From contig DHMD01000051.1 in NCBI GenBank assembly GCA_002405615.1, forward strand, positions 1-14,131: DNA of 14,131 bases. Direction: 5' to 3'. Shown in pieces: positions 1 through 6,176 of the stretch; within the stretch, counting starts at the first letter, position 1, and each line of letters begins with the position of its first letter. The translations under genes were made by a program, and so were the position numbers. The notes below the pieces were generated by a model. That model saw nothing but the letters and a program-made list of their open reading frames with translations, did no database searches and had not been told where the DNA came from. The stretch comes from Christensenella sp. UBA4651. GTDB taxonomy: Bacteria; Bacillota; Clostridia; Christensenellales; UBA1242.

Positions 1-101
1 CTGGTAGGACGGTAACAGTCGGCGGTGCTACCGAAATAATGCAGATTTTGGGCAAGAGTGAAACTCTAATCCGCCTACAAACCGTGTTAAATAAACTATA
101 A
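1..101 (+). CDS. C-terminal fragment of an unrecognised protein
   Basis: An open frame enters from the left edge (frame beginning at base 3) and runs to a TAA at 99-101, giving the last 32 residues of a protein. The visible part is a mix of short hydrophobic stretches and polar residues, with no membrane segment. I do not recognise the family. The pattern of a strand, then a helix containing EIMQILG, then a short tail loosely recalls the end of a STAS domain, but that is a guess. Support for it being coding is modest: it is short, but it has no internal stop and is followed about 120 bp later by a terminator that would suit a gene ending here. It converges on the leftward protease operon. Confidence 0.4.
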   Translation, partial: GRTVTVGGATEIMQILGKSETLIRLQTVLNKL

Positions 102-220
102 AAAATAAATTCAAAAAAATACGCAAAAAATCAATAAAAAATAATTGTAAATTGTGGAAAAAATAATAAAAAATTGCAAAAATAATTTTGTAAACACCTT
201 TTATATGTGCAAAAACCACA

Positions 221-250
221 AAAAAACGACCTAAAAACGGTCGTTTTTTT
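221..250. terminator. bidirectional Rho-independent terminator
   Basis: The arm at 221-231 (AAAAAACGACC) is perfectly complementary to 239-249 (GGTCGTTTTTT), with a 7-base loop at 232-238. Because the stem ends in A/T tracts, a U-run follows the hairpin on both strands. It lies between two convergent genes, the fragment ending at 101 and the protease gene ending at 282, and probably ends transcription of both. The rest of 102-281 is very A/T-rich and I see nothing else in it. Confidence 0.85.
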
Positions 251-281
251 GCTTTTATTATTTTGTGATTGTTTTCTTGCT

Positions 282-1460
282 CTACAATATGCCCCAAATC
301 ATAGTAATAATCGTAACAACCGAGCCCAAGAAAATCGTGATATAGTAGAATAGATAATCTAAATTGTGAGGTTTGGAATACTCGTCAAATTCGCTATTCA
401 TCATAGTATACAGCGGTGTCCTGCTAGTCGTATCCGCCAAATGCTCAACTGGAATTGCGCCACTATCTAACTTTTGCTTCAAGTCCTGTGCAGCCGCCTG
501 ACTAAACAAAGTGAACATAAACAATTTATCATTAAAATTAATTTGTTCCGCCATAGGTGTACCCTTGGTGTCCTCGTAAAGTTTCTTGCAAAACGCCTCA
601 AACCTACGAGTTTTTGCCGATTTGTAAAATTGCACAAACAAAGCCATAAGTAGAGCGAATACAACGGATAAAATTAGGAAACTAACAATCAGCCCTGCGA
701 CCCAGTTTGATGTGATAAAATTGGCGAAATTCTCCAACGCATCGCCAAACACCCAGCCATTTGCCCCCGCATATGAGATGTAAACCGAGCAGAAATTCGA
801 GGTTGCGTGAATAATCATTGCAGGGAAAATGCTACGAGTAATCAAGGTAACGCTACCCAGAATCAACCCCACAACAAACGCGTATCCCGCCTGCGCAATG
901 TTGAGATGTGCCAAGGCAAATAGTAGGGAAGAAAGCAGTAATGCTCTCATCAAACCATTTGATTTTGCGTTCGATAGTGTCATACCGCGGTGTGCGATTT
1001 CCTCTCCGAAGCCAGGGAGTAGGCTAGTACTCACGACTGAAATTAGGAACGCCAGCCAAACTGGCAAATTACTCACTTCTGCCGCGCCGCCACTAGCATT
1101 GTATCCAAATAACGTTAACAAAGTTGTCCAAAAACTAGACACAAAAATAATGAGAATATAAACCAAAATTCCCGTCAAAATGGAGAAAATTACCGTCTTG
1201 AAATCAACTTTTTTGAAAAAGAAATTGTCAGCTACTTGTCTAACTGTCTGTTTGGTCAGTGCCTTGTAGAGTAGAAACGGCAGCAGTGTAAGAGTCAGAA
1301 TTTGAATACATACACTAAAAATCAAGTCGCTAATTATCGGGTCAATCCCGTTGAAAATTCCCGTACCCCACAGAATCCTAAATCCAATAAATAATAGGAT
1401 ACAAATAAAATAAACCAGTCCCGCATAAAAAATCTTTTTGTTTTCGATTACAAATTTCAT
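282..1460 (-). CDS. CPBP (CAAX/Rce1-like) intramembrane metalloprotease with C-terminal extension
   Basis: A 392-residue polytopic membrane protein of the CPBP/ABI family, homologues of the eukaryotic CAAX prenyl protease Rce1. All three family motifs are visible: EExxxR at 153-158 (EEIAHR), FxxxH at 181-185 (FALAH) and HxxxN at 218-222 (HATSN), so it is probably an active glutamate/histidine-type protease in the membrane. The residue before the motif-1 arginine is His, where Phe is more usual. After the protease core there is a hydrophobic segment at about 255-278, a charged, probably cytosolic domain of about 85 residues (281-366), and a final membrane helix at 367-391. That makes it longer than many family members. 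The ATG overlaps the stop of the upstream paralogue by ATGA, implying translational coupling. Substrates are unknown; some relatives act in bacteriocin maturation or self-immunity, but no peptide gene is seen nearby. Confidence 0.85.
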   Translation of the reverse strand: MKFVIENKKIFYAGLVYFICILLFIGFRILWGTGIFNGIDPIISDLIFSVCIQILTLTLLPFLLYKALTKQTVRQVADNFFFKKVDFKTVIFSILTGILVYILIIFVSSFWTTLLTLFGYNASGGAAEVSNLPVWLAFLISVVSTSLLPGFGEEIAHRGMTLSNAKSNGLMRALLLSSLLFALAHLNIAQAGYAFVVGLILGSVTLITRSIFPAMIIHATSNFCSVYISYAGANGWVFGDALENFANFITSNWVAGLIVSFLILSVVFALLMALFVQFYKSAKTRRFEAFCKKLYEDTKGTPMAEQINFNDKLFMFTLFSQAAAQDLKQKLDSGAIPVEHLADTTSRTPLYTMMNSEFDEYSKPHNLDYLFYYITIFLGSVVTIITMIWGIL

Positions 1461-2416
1461 ATAACTCCAAATCCACCTAAAATACTAATTACCAAGCACG
1501 CAATGCCTACAAAGAGCGGCGCAATCCACATTTTCATTCGTGTTTTTTTGTCTAGCGTAGGCTCAGCCTCATACATAGGTCGCTCAATTTCGTCCGTTTT
1601 GTTGCCGAAGCATTTTTTGAGCAGTATATATAATAGATATACAAGCCCCGCAAATAGTATCAGTCCGCCGACACCCCATAGAACATCATACCACACAAAA
1701 TTGTATTCCTCTGCGCTGAAATAGCCAATGATTAGAACCATTCCGTTGTTTACAAAGTGCATAATCACACTCAGCCACAAATTGCGTGTAAAATATACCA
1801 CCAAGCCCAGCACAATTCCTAGCAGTAGGGTATACGGAATTTGTAGCAGATTCATATGCATCAGGCTAAAAAACAATGAACTCAAACCAACCGAAACAAC
1901 CAATCCGTATTTGCGTAAACTATTGAGGATTACACCTCTAAACAAAGCCTCCTCGCAAATGGCGGGGAGTAGGGCAAATAGCACCAGTCCTAGAATCAAA
2001 CTCCCTGCATTATCCATAGCGAATGGAAGTGAACCGCCATTATGTCCTGCTGATTGTAGTAGCGTCTGCCAACAGTTGATAATCGGGTTGAGCAGGAGTA
2101 ACACCACTGCACTCAACACCGCCGCCCCAATATACGTCCACCACGGCGTACGCACTTTGAGTCCAGCGCCCGCAACAAAATTCGTCTTGCTCCGCCACGC
2201 AATGCACAACGCAACGACTAGGAAACTCAATTCCGTAAATGCGCTAGCCAAGGTCATAAAAACAGCATTACTGTTCAATGCATCCGCCTGTAAGCCATTC
2301 GCATTACAATAAATCACCCCAATCAGTGCAAACAGCAAGGAAACCACAATCGGCGCAATGATAGCCCATTCGCAGCCGATAATACCTTGCTTGTATCCAA
2401 ATCTCTCTCTTTGCAT
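1457..2416 (-). CDS. CPBP (CAAX/Rce1-like) intramembrane metalloprotease, first gene of the pair
   Basis: A 319-residue membrane protein of the same CPBP family as the next gene. The motifs are EExxxR at 155-160 (EEALFR), FxxxH at 183-187 (FSLMH) and HxxxN at 220-224 (HFVNN), all intact. Hydrophobic helices lie at about 17-37, 52-74, 95-113, 136-153, 170-190, 195-210, 215-233 and 247-267. A charged segment (about 268-296) and one last helix (297-316) follow, the same C-terminal layout as its partner but shorter. The ATG start is preceded by AAGAAAGG at a normal distance. A near-consensus promoter lies just upstream with a very short leader. The two proteases share little sequence outside the motifs, so they look like an old duplication or two separate subfamilies. 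Confidence 0.87.
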   Translation of the reverse strand: MQRERFGYKQGIIGCEWAIIAPIVVSLLFALIGVIYCNANGLQADALNSNAVFMTLASAFTELSFLVVALCIAWRSKTNFVAGAGLKVRTPWWTYIGAAVLSAVVLLLLNPIINCWQTLLQSAGHNGGSLPFAMDNAGSLILGLVLFALLPAICEEALFRGVILNSLRKYGLVVSVGLSSLFFSLMHMNLLQIPYTLLLGIVLGLVVYFTRNLWLSVIMHFVNNGMVLIIGYFSAEEYNFVWYDVLWGVGGLILFAGLVYLLYILLKKCFGNKTDEIERPMYEAEPTLDKKTRMKMWIAPLFVGIACLVISILGGFGVI

Positions 2417-2443
2417 AGTAACCTTTCTTATTTAATATATGCT

Positions 2444-2472
2444 ATTATATCACAAAATTAGAGGCGATACAA
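2444..2472 (-). promoter_or_regulatory. SigA-type promoter of the CPBP protease operon
   Basis: On the minus strand, TTGTAT (2467-2472) is followed by a 17-base spacer and TATAAT (2444-2449). The bases before the -10 read TGA, making an extended -10 (TGnTATAAT). Transcription should start near 2437, giving a leader of only about 20 bases that contains the AAGAAAGG ribosome binding site. The promoter is squeezed between the protease gene and the stop codon of the exporter-like gene at 2477. Confidence 0.8.
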
Positions 2473-2476
2473 TTAT

Positions 2477-3229
2477 TTAGTCGCAAAAAGTCGAATTATC
2501 TTGCCGATTAAACTTGCTTGCCAGTAGTTTTGCGAAATAATAAACGGCTACCAACACTAGAATTATTGCCATAATTGTCAGCACTAAATCAATGTAATTT
2601 TGAAATGCCCAGCAAAATAGCGTTACAAATCCGCTGCCCAAAAGGTTAGCAAAAATCAAAGTCAACACACTCGCCCAAAACCCTAAATTAAATAGACTGC
2701 ACAATGCTCCCGCACTCCAAACTCCTGTAAAAGGTAGGGGAGTTGCGCAGAACAAAAAAATGAATATGCATTTGTGTAATGTGTGATTTTGCTTGCTGCT
2801 TTGTTTATGTGTGTACGGGGAAGGCGAGAAGCGAATTTCCGTATGAGTAGTACTCTGCATAGTATCATGCATAGTATCGTGCATAGTACTATGCGATTTT
2901 TTGCGTTTTTTGTCATTTTGCGAAGTCTTTTGCTTTTGTTTTCGGCTAAATCGCTCCAACTCTTCACTTGCCTTGCGGTCGAAGTAGTCAAAAAATTTGT
3001 GGCAAATTTTGATTTTTGAGAGCAATTTTTTGAGCGGCAAGAATATCAAAACTACAATAAAACACGCCGCAATTCCGCCAATTATACTCGCTACAGCACT
3101 GCTCCATAAATCCAAAGCATAGTCGCCCCATAGTGCTGTACTCATTCCGATAGGCATAGCGCCTCGCAATTCGAGTATCGGCATAGTCGCCAACAAAATC
3201 GTTACCAAAAATACAATTATACTACTCAT
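2477..3229 (-). CDS. small-multidrug-export family membrane protein (COG2426 type) with a repeat-bearing insert
   Basis: A 250-residue membrane protein matching the Sm_multidrug_ex/COG2426 family. The two family signatures are visible: PILELRGAMPIG at 17-28 after the first hydrophobic segment, and PLPFTGVWSAGAL at 164-176. Hydrophobic segments lie at about 2-16, 43-66, 153-163, 174-205 and 211-236. The family name suggests export, but the actual substrate is not established. The part at about 95-152 is odd: a Lys/Ser/Thr/His/Gln-rich hydrophilic stretch where I would expect a short cytosolic loop. Part of it is encoded by three 12-bp tandem repeats that keep the frame (residues about 113-125, MHDT-like units). 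The ATG is preceded by AAAGGGG at 3241-3247. No terminator is seen before the next promoter, so some read-through into the protease operon is possible. Confidence 0.78.
   Translation of the reverse strand: MSSIIVFLVTILLATMPILELRGAMPIGMSTALWGDYALDLWSSAVASIIGGIAACFIVVLIFLPLKKLLSKIKICHKFFDYFDRKASEELERFSRKQKQKTSQNDKKRKKSHSTMHDTMHDTMQSTTHTEIRFSPSPYTHKQSSKQNHTLHKCIFIFLFCATPLPFTGVWSAGALCSLFNLGFWASVLTLIFANLLGSGFVTLFCWAFQNYIDLVLTIMAIILVLVAVYYFAKLLASKFNRQDNSTFCD
2856..2891. repeat. three 12-bp tandem repeats inside the exporter-like gene
   Basis: Units TGCATAGTATCA (2856-2867), TGCATAGTATCG (2868-2879) and TGCATAGTACTA (2880-2891) lie head to tail. Twelve bases is four codons, so copy-number changes would not shift the frame. 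The last unit begins a perfect 14-bp palindrome, GCATAGTACTATGC (2881-2894). There are no spacers, so this is not a CRISPR. Confidence 0.9.
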
Positions 3230-3401
3230 CTCATCTGCCGCCCCTTTAATATTCCTTTTATTATTTTATTGGTTGACTATCGGCTTTATGACAGCGACAA
3301 ATAATAGCGATTAATCAAATAGTATTAAATAGTGTTTTTTCTTTTATAAATTTTTCACAAAAACCCCACATCCAGCATAAAAAAGATAGTTGGAGGTGGG
3401 T
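3230..3401. other. intergenic region between the leftward and rightward genes
   Basis: This A/T-rich stretch separates the leftward exporter-like gene from the rightward M14 gene and should hold promoters for both. On the plus strand TTGACT (3273-3278) and TATAAA (3345-3350) resemble promoter hexamers but are not correctly spaced with partners. No good pair was found on the minus strand. The heptamer AAATAGT occurs twice (3317-3323 and 3327-3333), 10 bp apart on the same face of the helix, so it might be an operator half-site. I see no hairpin or RNA gene. Confidence 0.35.
3392..3396 (+). promoter_or_regulatory. ribosome binding site that sets the M14 start
   Basis: GGAGG here is followed by a 5-base gap and ATG at 3402. 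An upstream in-frame TTG at 3390 overlaps this site, so it cannot be the start. Confidence 0.85.
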
Positions 3402-4271
3402 ATGCTCTTTTCACAAGAATTAGAACTTGCTTATTCTGAATTTGAGGCGGCGGGGGCAGAAAAAATCGAAATTGGCAAAACTGTACTCGGCAACCCGATT
3501 TACGCTTTTGCAGTGGGTCGTGGCGACCCAAAAATCATCGTTCAGTACGCCATTCACGCAAGGGAATTTATTACATACTATCTAGCTTATCGCCAGTTAT
3601 TAGACACAGCCAAAACGCTCCCGTACGGCAGCGGCACCGTCTACTTTATCCCAGCGGTAAATATTGACGGAATTACCCTAATTTTGGACGGGATAAATTC
3701 CATTCCGTATGAGTACCGTCCGCTACTAAACTCTCTTTGTCCAGACGGCGATTTTAGTTTGTTCAAGGCAAACATTCGAGGCGTTGACCTCAATGTGAAT
3801 TTTGACGCAATGTGGGGAACGGGTAGTCAAAATATTCTCACCCCAGCGACTGCAAACTTTATAGGTTACACCCCAAATAGCGAGCCCGAAACTCGAGCCT
3901 TGGTCGATTTTACTCGCAAAATTCGCCCCCACCTAACAGTTAGTTATCACTCAAAAGGCGAGGTAATTTATTACGATTTTCACCAGCCTCTTTCCATTCG
4001 CTCCTCTCATCGCAAAATCGCCCGAGTTGCCAGCAAATCCACCTCGTACCCAATTCGCAAAACAGGCAACAGCGCAGGGGGCTACAAAGATTGGTGCATA
4101 TCCGCTCTAAAAATTCCCGCCCTAACAATCGAAGTAGGTGAGGACACGCTTACGCACCCGATATTGCCTATAAACTTGCCCGCCATTTATCAAAAAAATG
4201 CCAAAGTCATTATTAATTTGCTTGATTATTTGAGAGTAATTTTGTATAATAATGACAAAATCAAAATCTAA
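3402..4271 (+). CDS. M14-family zinc peptidase, cell-wall endopeptidase-like
   Basis: A 289-residue protein resembling M14 zinc carboxypeptidases of the gamma-D-glutamyl-L-diamino acid endopeptidase type, which cut peptidoglycan stem peptides. The zinc ligands H52 and E55 (HAREF) and H183 (SYHSKGE) and the catalytic E244 (TIEVGED) are all present. The SYHSKGEVIYY context is typical of the endopeptidase branch. The usual NR pair that holds the substrate carboxylate (LNRNF in relatives) reads LNVNF at 130-134, with Val132 in place of Arg, so substrate recognition may differ. There is no signal peptide or membrane segment, which points to a cytosolic role such as recycling of wall peptides, or to non-classical release. 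The start is ATG 3402 behind GGAGG. It lies 12 bp before tadA, and its 3' end carries the tadA promoter. Confidence 0.8.
   Translation: MLFSQELELAYSEFEAAGAEKIEIGKTVLGNPIYAFAVGRGDPKIIVQYAIHAREFITYYLAYRQLLDTAKTLPYGSGTVYFIPAVNIDGITLILDGINSIPYEYRPLLNSLCPDGDFSLFKANIRGVDLNVNFDAMWGTGSQNILTPATANFIGYTPNSEPETRALVDFTRKIRPHLTVSYHSKGEVIYYDFHQPLSIRSSHRKIARVASKSTSYPIRKTGNSAGGYKDWCISALKIPALTIEVGEDTLTHPILPINLPAIYQKNAKVIINLLDYLRVILYNNDKIKI
4222..4250 (+). promoter_or_regulatory. SigA-type promoter for tadA and the downstream operon
   Basis: TTGATT (4222-4227), a 17-base spacer and a perfect TATAAT (4245-4250) lie inside the last codons of the M14 gene. Transcription would start near 4257, about 27 bases before the tadA ATG. 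This would let tadA, the glmU-like gene, pth and mfd be expressed independently of the M14 gene. Confidence 0.75.
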
Positions 4272-4283
4272 TCGGGGTGGAAA

Positions 4284-4751
4284 ATGGTCGAACGCCAAAA
4301 ATTTATGCAAATTGCCCTCGCAGAAGCACGCAAAGCGTACGCTATTGACGAAGTGCCAATTGGCGCTATTGTGGTGCGAAATGGCGAGGTAATTGCCAAG
4401 GCTCACAACACAAAAAACAAGCACAACAACGCACTGCTTCACGCAGAAATTGAGGCACTGCGCAAAGCGCAAAAAAAACTAGATGACTGGCATTTGAATG
4501 ATTGCGACCTTTATGTAACGCTAGAACCCTGCCCAATGTGTGCGGGAGCGTGTATAAACACACGAATTAGAGCGATTTATTTTGGAGCGTACGACCCAAA
4601 GGCGGGCTGTTGCGGCAGTCTGTACAACTTGCCCGAAGATAGGAGATTTAATCACCGTCCAGAGGTAGTAGGCGGTGTGTGTGAGGAGGAGTGTGCGGGC
4701 ATTTTGTCGCAATTCTTCCGCGAGAAACGCAAGAACAAAGAAAAAGAATAG
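4284..4751 (+). CDS. tadA: tRNA adenosine(34) deaminase TadA
   Basis: A 155-residue cytidine/adenosine deaminase-fold protein. TadA converts the wobble adenosine of tRNA-Arg(ACG) to inosine in the cytosol, so that one tRNA reads several arginine codons. The zinc site and proton shuttle are visible as HAE at 53-55 (H53, E55) and PCPMC at 82-86 (C83, C86). The length and the PIGAIVV stretch near the N terminus (25-31) fit bacterial TadA. The ATG follows GGGGTGG (4274-4280). It is 12 bp from the M14 gene before it and 12 bp from the GlmU-like gene after it, so it sits within a compact operon. Other nucleoside deaminases share the motifs, but the overall match is to TadA. Confidence 0.93.
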   Translation: MVERQKFMQIALAEARKAYAIDEVPIGAIVVRNGEVIAKAHNTKNKHNNALLHAEIEALRKAQKKLDDWHLNDCDLYVTLEPCPMCAGACINTRIRAIYFGAYDPKAGCCGSLYNLPEDRRFNHRPEVVGGVCEEECAGILSQFFREKRKNKEKE

Positions 4752-4763
4752 GGGAGAGAAGAT

Positions 4764-5597
4764 ATGGCGATTTTGAGTATGCAAGAGGAAAAGAAAATTG
4801 AGAGCGATTGGGCTGATTTGGACGAAGTTTTTGGACTAAAAAGGGAGTCAATCGACAGTGATGTGGCAGTAATTGTGTTAAAAATTCATGAACCCGCTTT
4901 TGGCTCGGACAAGCGTAGTTTTGACTACCGAATTTGTGGCAAAACTATGACAGAATGGGTATGTATGGCGTGTGCCGAGTGTCCGATTTTTGAGATAGAA
5001 ACCACCGCGGATAGAGATTTGTTGGATACTATTCGTCCGCACCTCAGCGACAAAAAGTACACCGCCGTATTGTATGCCGATACCCCACTATTAGAGCGAA
5101 AAACTTTCCTAGGGATACTGGACTATGTCAAGCAAAAGCGTATGAATGTATGTAAACTCGATCGTGGCTATATTTTTGTAACCGAATATTTGCGAACCGC
5201 CGAGAGAATATATAGCAGCATAAATGCAAACCTAGATATCAAGGACGACTTTTTGCGAGTATTTGATATGGACACTTTTGCCCACGCTCAACAAGTGCTC
5301 AAAAATAGGGTTCTCGCATTTCATCTCGCTCACGGGGTGGAAATTCTCGATATGGCTAGCACAAATATTGACGCCGATGTGATGATTGCACAAAACACAG
5401 TGATTTATCCAAACAATACGATTATGGGTCATTCGGTAATAGGCGAGGATACCCTTCTGTTCCCGGGCAACACCGTAATCAATAGCCAAATCGGCAATAA
5501 TTGCAAAATTTATAATAGTGTAATAGAACGCAGCAAAATTAGAGATAATAGTAATATTGAGCCATTTAGTTTTATCCAAAATGGTGAGGTAAAGTAG
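4764..5597 (+). CDS. truncated, degenerate GlmU-like protein
   Basis: A 277-residue protein lying where many Firmicutes carry glmU, just before pth and mfd. GlmU makes UDP-GlcNAc from glucosamine-1-phosphate in two steps and is usually about 450-460 residues. Here an N-terminal extension of about 33 residues is followed by a recognisable but altered nucleotidyltransferase domain. AVIVL (35-39) leads not into the usual LAAGxGTRM loop but into KIHEPAFGSDKRS, then CGKTMTEWV (58-66, like CGKPMLEHV). The metal-binding Asp remains in LYADTPLL (D106). From about 198 a left-handed beta-helix of hexapeptide repeats begins (NIDADVMI, NTVIYPN, HSVIGEDT), but the protein stops just after EPFSF (266-270), before the acetyltransferase active site. 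The likely metal-binding Asn of the GVNxR motif is also replaced (RVFDMD, 165-170). Catalysis by either domain is doubtful. It may be a regulatory or repurposed homologue. RBS GGGGAG; 12-bp gap on both sides. Confidence 0.75.
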   Translation: MAILSMQEEKKIESDWADLDEVFGLKRESIDSDVAVIVLKIHEPAFGSDKRSFDYRICGKTMTEWVCMACAECPIFEIETTADRDLLDTIRPHLSDKKYTAVLYADTPLLERKTFLGILDYVKQKRMNVCKLDRGYIFVTEYLRTAERIYSSINANLDIKDDFLRVFDMDTFAHAQQVLKNRVLAFHLAHGVEILDMASTNIDADVMIAQNTVIYPNNTIMGHSVIGEDTLLFPGNTVINSQIGNNCKIYNSVIERSKIRDNSNIEPFSFIQNGEVK

Positions 5598-5609
5598 AGG
5601 TAACAAATT

Positions 5610-6158
5610 ATGAGAATGATAGTAGGATTGGGAAATATTGGTGCGGAGTACGACAACACACCACACAACGCAGGCTTTATGGCGGTGGACGAAATTGCCA
5701 AAGAATTGGGCGTAGAGTTCAAGAAGAAGCGTAAAAACGGGCTGGTAATCGCTACCGAATTTGAGGGGAATGATATACTCCTCGTCAAACCGCTAACATT
5801 TATGAATAATAGCGGGGATTGCGTATTCGCTTTGGCAAAGAAATTTCACATCGCCCCAAAAGATATTTGTGTAATTTTGGACGATGTCGAACTAACAATC
5901 GGACTGGCTCGTATGCGTACGGTCGGTTCTGCTGGTACGCACAACGGGCTTCGTTCGGTAACCACAAGGCTCGGTACTACCGAATTTTGCCGTATCCGTA
6001 TTGGGGTGGACACGCCTAATAGAAAGGGCGATTTGGCGGACTTCGTACTCAAAAAGTTCAAGCCAGATGACCTTAGTTTCTTGGCCGTTGGCGTAGAAAA
6101 AGCGGTCAAATTTGCCTACGCCTTTATGCGAGGGCAAGAGGTGGCAGACACAAACTAA
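5610..6158 (+). CDS. pth: peptidyl-tRNA hydrolase
   Basis: A 182-residue member of the Pth family, which frees tRNA from peptidyl-tRNAs that drop off the ribosome. The catalytic and binding residues are recognisable: N9 in VGLGN, H19 in TPHNAGF, N66 in KPLTFMN (60-66), D91/D92 in ILDDVEL, and N112 in THNGLRS. Some residues that are nearly fixed in the family differ: GNI replaces GNP at 10, PHN replaces RHN at 18, and GTHNG replaces GGHNG at 110. The key side chains remain, so I expect it to be active. The ATG follows AGAGG (5596-5600) after 9 bases; a second in-frame ATG two codons later is possible. It sits 12 bp after the GlmU-like gene and 18 bp before mfd, the usual Firmicutes order. Confidence 0.95.
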   Translation: MRMIVGLGNIGAEYDNTPHNAGFMAVDEIAKELGVEFKKKRKNGLVIATEFEGNDILLVKPLTFMNNSGDCVFALAKKFHIAPKDICVILDDVELTIGLARMRTVGSAGTHNGLRSVTTRLGTTEFCRIRIGVDTPNRKGDLADFVLKKFKPDDLSFLAVGVEKAVKFAYAFMRGQEVADTN

Positions 6159-6176
6159 ACTTTTTGCAGGTATCAA

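Noticed and set aside
28..297. Leftward 89-codon open frame
   Set aside because: It is A/T-rich, runs across the terminator hairpin and into the protease gene end, and has no ribosome binding site or recognisable family.
1728..2312. Plus-strand 194-codon open frame opposite the first CPBP protease
   Set aside because: It is a shadow of the protease gene, whose motifs are clear on the other strand, and has no domain of its own.
2856..2891. Possible CRISPR array
   Set aside because: The 12-bp units are contiguous without spacers and lie inside a coding frame.
3390..3401. Upstream TTG start for the M14 peptidase
   Set aside because: The TTG overlaps the GGAGG ribosome binding site that serves ATG 3402.
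5232..5666. Minus-strand 144-codon open frame opposite the GlmU-like gene and pth
   Set aside because: It crosses the boundary of two real genes and has no recognisable features. It is an antisense shadow.
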